The notes beneath the pieces are model-generated. The model had not been told where the DNA came from and ran no database searches. It saw only the letters and a program-made list of their open reading frames with translations. A program made the position numbers and the translations under genes. This document shows positions 1 through 5,924 of a DNA stretch of 8,063 nt, in pieces. Each line of letters begins with the position of its first letter. Position 1 is the first letter of the stretch. This DNA comes from Pseudomonadota bacterium (GTDB lineage: Bacteria; Pseudomonadota; Gammaproteobacteria; Xanthomonadales; Rhodanobacteraceae). Location: the NCBI GenBank assembly GCA_018241165.1, contig JAFEEK010000192.1:1-8063 (forward strand). The letters are read 5' to 3'.

Positions 1-209
1 ACCTGCCGCGCATGGTGGCCGGTGGCCGTTGTTCGGATGCGCAGGCGGCCGAACTGGAAAAATTCTTCGCGCCGCGCATCAAGGACCTGATCGGCGGTCA
101 ACGCAGCCTGGCGCAGACGCTGGAAAGCGCACGCCAGTGCGCGGCCTTGCGCGGACACGTGGGCGAAGGCGCGCTGGCGAATTGGGCCGAAGCCCAGTCA
201 ACTCACTGA
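1..209 (+). CDS. M1-family (PepN/ERAP1-like) aminopeptidase, C-terminal end only
   Basis: This is the last part of a gene whose start lies left of the window; the open frame is already running at base 3 and stops with TGA at 207-209. The ATG at 12 is an internal methionine, not a start. About 68 residues are visible. The sequence AGGRCSDAQAAELEKFF, then APRIKDLIGG and a helix ending QTLESARQCAALR, resembles the extreme C-terminus of zinc M1 aminopeptidases with an ERAP1_C-like helical domain, where a conserved 'F C s ... v..FF..r' helix pair ends the protein. The catalytic HExxH-E part is outside the window, so activity cannot be judged. These enzymes remove N-terminal residues from peptides. 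A terminator follows directly and the gene converges on the hydrolase. The family call rests only on this tail and is moderately secure. Confidence 0.72.
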   Translation, partial: LPRMVAGGRCSDAQAAELEKFFAPRIKDLIGGQRSLAQTLESARQCAALRGHVGEGALANWAEAQSTH

Positions 210-1105
210 GTCGAGGACGCCGCCAAGCTCGCGGCGGCGTCCGTTTTGCCGATGAAGGCGAGGATATCCCGCAGGGTCGGGATGCGTGCTTCGCGTCCGC
301 GCGCGAGCGCGAGCAGGATGGCGTTGTGGCCGACATCCGGATACAGCTTCAACGTCGCCGTGCCGTCCATCGCCTGCGCGCGCTCGGCCATCGCCTGCGC
401 ATTGCTCGGCAGCACGTCGTCGTCGTCGCTGCCTTGCAGCAGCAGCATCGGCGGCTCGTCGCCATCGACGAAATTGATCGGCTGCGAATCGTAGCGGCCC
501 TTGGCGTCATTGCCGAAGATTTCCGGCTCGTCGTCGACGAAGGGCAGGAACGCATACGCACCGGCCACGCCGATCATGCCGGCCAGATCGCGCGGCTGCA
601 TGCCGACTGCTTCAAGATAACGCTTGTCGCAGGCGAGCAGGGCGGCAATCTGGCCGCCGGCGGAATGGCCCATCACATAAATGTGTTGCGGATCGCCGCC
701 GAATTCGGCGGCATTCTCGCGCACCCACGCGAGCGCGCGTGCGGCATCGCGCATGAACGCCGGAAAGCGCACGTCCGGATACTTGCGGTAATCCGGAATG
801 AACACGACTACGCCGCGGTTGGCCAATGCGTCGCCGACGTAGCGGTACCAGTGGCGTTTCCCCTCGCTCCAGCTGCCGCCGTAGAAAAACACCACGATCG
901 GCGCCGCCTTGGCGCCTGCCGGCGAATAGGCGTCCAGCGCCAGATCGCGCTTGGCGTCGAACACGATATGGTCGCGCTCGGCGACGTTGCGCGTGTATTC
1001 GAGCTTGTCCACCGCGGCGAAAAACACGGTCGCGCAGCCGCCCAGCGCAAACACGCCGGCGGCCAGCACGAGGCGATTGCCAATCCGGCGCGCGGTTCCT
1101 ATCAT
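203..1105 (-). CDS. Lipoprotein alpha/beta-hydrolase (esterase/lipase-like, BD-FAE/COG0657 type)
   Basis: A 300-residue protein with a lipoprotein signal: basic n-region (RRIGNR), hydrophobic stretch and lipobox LGGC, giving a lipidated Cys24 and probable membrane anchoring after export. The rest reads as an alpha/beta-hydrolase: strand plus oxyanion segment FFYGGSW (73-79), nucleophile elbow GHSAGG (Ser148), acid loop GSDDDDVLP (probable Asp228) and His260 in VGHNAI. This is the usual layout of the esterase/lipase superfamily acting on small carboxylic esters; the substrate cannot be deduced. Tyr75 occupies the place where HGGG-type family members carry His. The acid loop has four consecutive GAC codons. 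The 3' end overlaps the aminopeptidase by 7 bp and contains its terminator. The gene is divergent from the DUF5706 gene. The start at 1105 is chosen because it gives a complete signal peptide; the ribosome-binding site is poor (AAGG nearly abutting the ATG). Confidence 0.9.
   Translation of the reverse strand: MIGTARRIGNRLVLAAGVFALGGCATVFFAAVDKLEYTRNVAERDHIVFDAKRDLALDAYSPAGAKAAPIVVFFYGGSWSEGKRHWYRYVGDALANRGVVVFIPDYRKYPDVRFPAFMRDAARALAWVRENAAEFGGDPQHIYVMGHSAGGQIAALLACDKRYLEAVGMQPRDLAGMIGVAGAYAFLPFVDDEPEIFGNDAKGRYDSQPINFVDGDEPPMLLLQGSDDDDVLPSNAQAMAERAQAMDGTATLKLYPDVGHNAILLALARGREARIPTLRDILAFIGKTDAAASLAASSTQ
215..247 (+). terminator. Intrinsic (rho-independent) terminator of the aminopeptidase gene
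   Basis: A perfect 10-bp inverted repeat, GGACGCCGCC (215-224) and GGCGGCGTCC (233-242), encloses an 8-base loop and is followed by GTTTT (243-247). It begins 5 bases after the aminopeptidase stop. The T-tract lies only on the + side, so it should act on rightward transcription. The same bases encode residues 288-297 of the opposing hydrolase. Confidence 0.8.
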
Positions 1106-1125
1106 GCCCTTATTCTGTCACTTGC

Positions 1126-1155
1126 CGATGGGGATGGGAGCGATGGGGATGGAAG
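1126..1155 (+). repeat. 15-bp tandem duplication over the DUF5706 gene start
   Basis: The unit CGATGGGGATGGGAG (1126-1140) is followed directly by CGATGGGGATGGAAG (1141-1155), differing at one base. Each unit holds two ATGs in the reading frame of the downstream gene, at 1128, 1134, 1143 and 1149. The GGGAG at the end of the first unit is well placed as ribosome-binding site for the ATG at 1149. Confidence 0.85.
1136..1140 (+). promoter_or_regulatory. Ribosome-binding site favouring the start at 1149
   Basis: GGGAG lies 8 bases before the ATG at 1149, while the ATG at 1143 is only 2 bases away. This spacing, and the position where the family-like sequence begins, decide the chosen start. Because it is part of the tandem repeat, the assignment is not certain. 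Confidence 0.55.
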
Positions 1156-1721
1156 TGCCGCCCTCACAACGCATCAACGCGCTGTTCGCCGACATTCCCG
1201 AGCGCGGCACCACCGATAACCTGCTGCGTACCGCGCAACAGCATCATGTGGCGCTGTCGAGCATGGCCGACACCAAGGCCAACATCATCATCACGATGTC
1301 CTCGATCGTGCTGACCCTGACCCTGGGCCGGCTCAACGATCCGGATTTGCGCGTCGCCGCGCTGATCCTCGCCGCGTTCACTCTGATTGCCCTGCTGCTG
1401 GCGATCCTCGCCGTGTTGCCGAAGTACCGGCCGCCGAAGCTCAACGCCGACGGTTCGCTGCCGCCGGGATTCAACCTGCTGTTCTTCGGCCATTTCGGCC
1501 AGTTGTCGCGCGAGCGTTATCTGCACGAGATGGCGCAGGCGCTGGCGCGCGATGGCTCGCCGTACGCCACCTGGTCAGGAGACATCTATTCGCTGGGCGT
1601 GTATCTGGCCCAGCACAAGTATCCGTATTTGCGCTGGAGCTACCTGTTTTTCCTCGCCGGGTTCGTACTCGCCTGCGCCGAGCAGGCATGGCGCCTGCTC
1701 ATGCACGCCGGACCCGTTTGA
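1149..1721 (+). CDS. DUF5706 / PycTM-like membrane protein (Pycsar effector family), stand-alone
   Basis: A 190-residue protein. Residues 20-45 form an N-terminal helix, DNLLRTAQQHHVALSSMADTKA, with the 'AD.KA' signature of DUF5706, the Pfam family now named for the transmembrane effector of Pycsar (pyrimidine-cyclase anti-phage) systems. Hydrophobic segments lie at about 46-62, 69-90 and 161-181; a soluble stretch of some 70 residues (PKYRPPKLN to KYPYLR) separates the second and third. In Pycsar, cCMP or cUMP made by a partner cyclase triggers such effectors to damage the inner membrane. No cyclase or separate cyclic-nucleotide-binding domain is visible here, so the role is open: it may be an orphan effector or a housekeeping relative common in xanthomonads. 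The open frame extends back to 951, but that part is antisense to the hydrolase. ATGs at 1128, 1134 and 1143 are alternative starts. It lies 57 bp upstream of the large membrane-protein gene. Confidence 0.85.
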   Translation: MEVPPSQRINALFADIPERGTTDNLLRTAQQHHVALSSMADTKANIIITMSSIVLTLTLGRLNDPDLRVAALILAAFTLIALLLAILAVLPKYRPPKLNADGSLPPGFNLLFFGHFGQLSRERYLHEMAQALARDGSPYATWSGDIYSLGVYLAQHKYPYLRWSYLFFLAGFVLACAEQAWRLLMHAGPV

Positions 1722-1767
1722 CCCCGCTGCGGCGCTGCCGCCGTTTCAACCGCCACGTCTGATTTCC

Positions 1768-1772
1768 GGGAG
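1768..1772 (+). promoter_or_regulatory. Ribosome-binding site of the large membrane-protein gene
   Basis: GGGAG ends 6 bases before the ATG at 1779, an ideal spacing. It supports this start, which also gives a complete signal peptide. Confidence 0.65.
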
Positions 1773-1778
1773 CGTCGC

Positions 1779-4700
1779 ATGCGTATCGGATCCGCCCTGA
1801 TCGGCTGCCTTCTCGCATTTTCCACAAGTATACAAGCACAGGCGCCGGATGCGGAAATTCCATCCGCGTTGCGCGACTGGCGCGCCTGGGTCATGCACGA
1901 TCTGGATTACCGCGCTTGCCCGTTCCTGGCCACGCGCGCGCCGAACGCGCCGGGCGATTTCGTCTGCGCCTGGCCGGGCACGCTGCACGTCGATGCGAAT
2001 GCCGATGCCGCCGTGTTTTCCATCGCCTGGCGCGTGGAAGCGCCGAGCTGGGTCTTGCTGCCGGGCGATCCGCAGCACTGGCCGCAGCAGGTCACCGTGA
2101 ACGGGCAGGCGGCCCCGGTGATCGAGCATGGCGGCGCGCCGGCGCTGTGGCTGGCGACAGGCAGTTACGCGATCAAGGGTTCGATCCCATGGCGCGAACG
2201 TCCGCAGTCGCTCGCGGTTCCGCAAAACATTGGTTTGATCGCGCTGGCGATCGACGGCAAGCCAGTTGCGCAGACGCAGCGCGATGGCGACGAGCTGACC
2301 CTGGGCCGTGCCGCCACGGCGGCGCCGCAGGCCGACCACATCGACGTGCGCGTGTTCCGTCTGCTCGCCGACGGCGTGCCAGCGCTGCTGACCACGCAGA
2401 TTCGCCTCGCGGTTTCCGGACAGGCGCGCGAACAAACGCTGGGCCCGGTTTTGCCGGAAGGATTCGCGGCGATGTCCATCGATGGCGACTGGCCCGCGCG
2501 TCTGGATGCCGACGGCATCGTGCATGTGCAGGTGCAACCCGGCAATGCGATGTTGACGCTGCAAGCGCGCGCACTGGCGCCGTTGAAGTCGGTCGCCGCG
2601 CGCAACGCGCCCGCACCGTGGCCGAAGCAGGAAATCTGGAGTTACGCCGCCGATCTGCATCTGCGCGTGACTGCCGCGAGCGGCGCCGTGCAGGTCGATC
2701 CGCGCCAGTCCGAGGTGCCGGACGACTGGCAAACGTATCCTGCGTTCGCGCTCGTCGACGGTGCGAAGATCGACATCGAACAGCGCTCGCGCGGACTCGC
2801 GCCGGATGCGGCCAACCGCCTGACCTTGCAACGCGAGGCGTGGCTGGATTTCTCCGGCGGCGGCTGGTACGCGCACGACGAGGTGCGCGGCACGATGGTC
2901 AACGGCTGGCGCCTGGATGCCGCTGCGCCGTACACGCTCGAGCAGGCCAGCGCCGCGAATGCGCGATCCGGCAACGAGGATTTGCTGGTCACGCGCGGCG
3001 CGACGGCGAATGCGAGCGGCGTGGAATGGCGCACGCCGAATGTGGATCTGTCCGCCAACTTGCGCATTGGTGCGGCGGCGTCCATGCCGGTCGCGGGTTG
3101 GATGCAAGCCTTCGACGGCGTGAGCACTCGCCTGCATTTACCGTACGGATACAAGCTGCTCGCTGCGCCCGGTGCCGACAGCGCGGCGGGAAGCTGGATC
3201 GCCGGCTGGACCCTGCTCGACGTATTCGTCTGCGCCATTCTCGTGCTGCTGGCGTGGCGCCTGCTTGGCTGGGCTGGCGCCGCAGCGGCGTTGGCATATC
3301 TCATCCTCGGCTACCAGGAATCCGATGCGCCGCTGTGGAGCCTGATCGCGGTGATCGCGCTGGCCCTGATCGCGCAGGCCTTGCCTGCGGGCAAGCTTGC
3401 GAATGCGGCGCGGCGGCTGCGCGCGCTCGCGCTGCTGATCCTCGTGCTGATCGCATTGCCCTTCGTCGCCACGCAAGTGCGCGATGCGCTGTATCCGCAA
3501 CTGGAAACGGGAAGTTACGCGGCAAGGCCTGCACGCGAAGCCACTGCTGAATCTAACGTCAACGACCGTATCGCGGCTGGGGAGCAAGTTTCATTGCGAA
3601 GTATGCCGAAAGCTGCCTCCGCGCCAATGGCGGTTCCGGCTCCCGCGCCAATGCAGGCGGGCGAAGCCAATGATTCCACCGGACCGAGGCAATACAAGAC
3701 AGTCACCGTGACCGGTGCCAATTTCAAACGCGCGGACGTCGTTGACCACTACAGCCAGACCACTGTCGTGCAAACCGGCGCGGGCATGCCGAGTTGGACG
3801 CTCGGCAGCGAAGCGCTGCTGAGCTGGAGTGGACCCGTACTCGCCACGCAATCGGTGCGCCTGCTGATCGCGCCGCCGTGGCTGGTGCGGCCGTTGCGCA
3901 TCGCGCTGGTGGCGTTGCTCGCGTTCCTGATCCTGCGCCTGTTCCGCGGCACCAAGCCGGATTTCACGCTTCCGCGCCGCGCGACGCTGGGAGCCAGCTT
4001 GCTCGTGCTGGGCGGAGCTTTGCTCGCACCGTCCGCGCAGGCGCAAGGCTATCCGCCGCAGGAATTGTTGCAGCAGTTGCGCCAGCGTTTGACGCAGGCG
4101 CCGAAATGCGCGCCGCAGTGCGCGGAAATTGCACAAGCGCAGGTGACGGCGGATGGCGATAACGTCGGCGTTGCGCTGGAAGTGCATGCCGGCGAACGTG
4201 TCGCGCTGCCGCTGCCGGATGCCGGCGATGGCGCGATGCTGAAAAGTGTACAAGTGGACGGCGTGGCCAGCGACGCCGTCGCGCGCGGCTCCGACAGCGC
4301 CGATTGGTTGGCGGTTGCACGCGGCGTGCACCGCGTGCAACTGGGCTACGCCGCGGCTGGCGACAAGGCCACGCTGGCGTTTGCACTGAAGCCTGCGCGC
4401 GTGCTGTTTTCCGGCAAGGGCTGGAATGCCTCGGGTCTGGCCGACGACCGCCTGCTGGCGGACAGCCTGACGCTCGCGCGCGTGCGCGCGGACGCCGGCG
4501 CCAAGCCGACGTTCGGCGTGCAGCAGTTTCCGCCCTATGTCGAGGTGACGCGTCGCATCAATCTCGGCCTTGATTGGACAGTGACGACGCATGTGCGGCG
4601 CATGGCGCCGCAAACGGGCGGATTCAGCGTCGCCGTGCCGCTGCTCAAGGGCGAGCATGTGTCTTCCGCCGGCATCGTGGTGAAAGATGGCACGGTCGAA

Positions 4701-5924
4701 GCCGCCATTGCCGATGGCGCGGATGAGACTTCATGGAACGGCAACATCGACAAGGGCGGCGCGTTGACGCTCACGGCGCCGGCCTTGTCCGATCGCGCGG
4801 AAGTCTGGCGCATGGTGGTCAGTCCGACCTGGCATGTGGAGTTCTCGGGTGTGCCCGGCGTCGATCTCGCATCCGGCGACGACGCCAACGACTACCGCAA
4901 TTTCGAGTTCCATCCGCTGCCCGGCGAAACCCTGACGTTGACGGTGACGCGGCCCGACGCGGTGAACGGCGCGCAGCGCGCGATCGACGCCGCCAGCCTG
5001 AGCAGCAATGCCGCTCAGCATGCGGCCACGCACACGCTGCAGTTGACCCTGCGCGCGAGCCAGGGCGGCGATCAGGTCATCGCCTTGCCGGCCGCGGCGC
5101 AGGTGCTTGGGGTGACGCGCGACAACGCGCCGCTGAACCTGCGCGCGCAGGACGGCAAGCTGACATTGCCGCTGACGCCGGGCACGCATCGTTTTGACGT
5201 CCGATTCCGTACGGATGCGGCACTGGGCATGGCGACGAGCACGCCGCCGATCGCGCTTGGTTTGCCCGCCGCGAACGTGAACCTCGTGCTGACCCTGCCG
5301 GCGAATCGCTGGCTGCTCGCGGTCTGGGGACCGACCGTCGGCCCGGCCGTGCTGTACTGGGGCGAGTTGCTGGTGATGATCCTCATCGCATTCGCACTCT
5401 CGCGCAGTGGACGCACGCGCCTGAAATTCCGCGACTGGCTGCTGCTGGGCTTGGGATTCTCCACGTTCTCGTGGAGCGCGCTGATCGTCGTCGTGGTGTG
5501 GCTGTTCGCTTTCGACTGGCGCGGCCGCGAGGCGCAACCGAAGAACGAATCGCTGTTCAACCTGAGCCAGCTCGGATTGGCACTGTTGACCCTGTTTGCG
5601 CTGGCGAGCCTGATTTCGGCGATCCCGCAGGGCCTGCTCGGATCGCCCGACATGCACGTCGCCGGCAACGGTTCCACAGCGCAAGTGCTGGAATGGTTCG
5701 CCGACCGCAGCGCGGACGCGCTGCCGCAGGTCACGGCCATCAGCGTTCCGCTGTGGGTCTACAAGCTGCTGATGCTGGCGTGGGCGCTGTGGCTGGCGAA
5801 TGCGCTGATCGGCTGGTTGCGCGATGCGTTCGCGGCCTGGACGAAGGATGGCTACTGGCACAAGCCGCCGCTGGCCGCGTCGCCGCTTGAAACGCCGCCG
5901 GAAAAACCCGTGGACGCCGCATGA
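1779..5924 (+). CDS. Large exported multi-pass inner-membrane protein of unknown function, apparently two fused halves
   Basis: I do not recognise a named family; it resembles long hypothetical membrane proteins of Xanthomonadales. The 1381 residues start with a signal peptide (likely cleavage after SIQA or AQA, residue 20-22). Residues about 25-470 are beta-rich and presumably periplasmic, with Cys47 and Cys63. Hydrophobic helices follow at about 477-495, 498-511, 518-535 and 547-566, then an Ala/Pro-rich linker (about 576-638), the segment TVTVTGANFKRAD (641-653), and another helix at 704-722. Residues 733-756 look like a second signal peptide ending SAQA|Q, followed by CAPQC (777-781), a second beta-rich region (about 785-1175) and C-terminal helices near 1190-1208, 1219-1246, 1259-1282 and 1323-1346. 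The tail is Pro-rich. No catalytic motif is evident. The gene overlaps prmC by 4 bp. A scaffold, envelope-maintenance or transport role is possible but unsupported. Confidence 0.85.
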   Translation: MRIGSALIGCLLAFSTSIQAQAPDAEIPSALRDWRAWVMHDLDYRACPFLATRAPNAPGDFVCAWPGTLHVDANADAAVFSIAWRVEAPSWVLLPGDPQHWPQQVTVNGQAAPVIEHGGAPALWLATGSYAIKGSIPWRERPQSLAVPQNIGLIALAIDGKPVAQTQRDGDELTLGRAATAAPQADHIDVRVFRLLADGVPALLTTQIRLAVSGQAREQTLGPVLPEGFAAMSIDGDWPARLDADGIVHVQVQPGNAMLTLQARALAPLKSVAARNAPAPWPKQEIWSYAADLHLRVTAASGAVQVDPRQSEVPDDWQTYPAFALVDGAKIDIEQRSRGLAPDAANRLTLQREAWLDFSGGGWYAHDEVRGTMVNGWRLDAAAPYTLEQASAANARSGNEDLLVTRGATANASGVEWRTPNVDLSANLRIGAAASMPVAGWMQAFDGVSTRLHLPYGYKLLAAPGADSAAGSWIAGWTLLDVFVCAILVLLAWRLLGWAGAAAALAYLILGYQESDAPLWSLIAVIALALIAQALPAGKLANAARRLRALALLILVLIALPFVATQVRDALYPQLETGSYAARPAREATAESNVNDRIAAGEQVSLRSMPKAASAPMAVPAPAPMQAGEANDSTGPRQYKTVTVTGANFKRADVVDHYSQTTVVQTGAGMPSWTLGSEALLSWSGPVLATQSVRLLIAPPWLVRPLRIALVALLAFLILRLFRGTKPDFTLPRRATLGASLLVLGGALLAPSAQAQGYPPQELLQQLRQRLTQAPKCAPQCAEIAQAQVTADGDNVGVALEVHAGERVALPLPDAGDGAMLKSVQVDGVASDAVARGSDSADWLAVARGVHRVQLGYAAAGDKATLAFALKPARVLFSGKGWNASGLADDRLLADSLTLARVRADAGAKPTFGVQQFPPYVEVTRRINLGLDWTVTTHVRRMAPQTGGFSVAVPLLKGEHVSSAGIVVKDGTVEAAIADGADETSWNGNIDKGGALTLTAPALSDRAEVWRMVVSPTWHVEFSGVPGVDLASGDDANDYRNFEFHPLPGETLTLTVTRPDAVNGAQRAIDAASLSSNAAQHAATHTLQLTLRASQGGDQVIALPAAAQVLGVTRDNAPLNLRAQDGKLTLPLTPGTHRFDVRFRTDAALGMATSTPPIALGLPAANVNLVLTLPANRWLLAVWGPTVGPAVLYWGELLVMILIAFALSRSGRTRLKFRDWLLLGLGFSTFSWSALIVVVVWLFAFDWRGREAQPKNESLFNLSQLGLALLTLFALASLISAIPQGLLGSPDMHVAGNGSTAQVLEWFADRSADALPQVTAISVPLWVYKLLMLAWALWLANALIGWLRDAFAAWTKDGYWHKPPLAASPLETPPEKPVDAA

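Noticed and set aside
951..1148. Upstream extension of the DUF5706 frame to an ATG at 951 or 1104
   Set aside because: Most of this stretch is antisense to the hydrolase 5' end, and the family-like sequence starts only around the MEVPPSQRINALF segment with a ribosome-binding site at 1136-1140.
1106..1148. Promoter search in the divergent gap between the hydrolase and the DUF5706 gene
   Set aside because: No convincing -35/-10 pair is visible on either strand; the AGAATA-like box toward the hydrolase has no partner at the right distance.
29..1219. 396-codon open frame on + across the hydrolase region
   Set aside because: It is antisense to a hydrolase with intact signal, lipobox and catalytic triad; its product is Arg/His/Gln-rich with no domain, as expected from the reverse of GC-rich coding DNA.
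1729..1745. Small hairpin GCGGC-GCT-GCCGC followed by CGTTT between the DUF5706 gene and the large gene
   Set aside because: The stem is only 5 bp with a 3-base loop and a short T-run; too weak to call a terminator or attenuator.
1746..3137. 463-codon open frame on - inside the large gene
   Set aside because: Low-complexity Arg-rich product opposite a frame with signal peptide and coherent beta-rich and membrane segments; a shadow caused by high GC.
1916..3550. 544-codon open frame on + in another frame of the large gene
   Set aside because: Arg/Ala-rich product without hydrophobic segments or motifs; the 1779 frame has normal codon use and continues far beyond it.
3905..3912. E. coli-type Chi octamer GCTGGTGG on +
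   Set aside because: One octamer in 8 kb of GC-rich sequence is expected by chance, it lies within coding sequence, and it is not known to be the Chi motif of this lineage.
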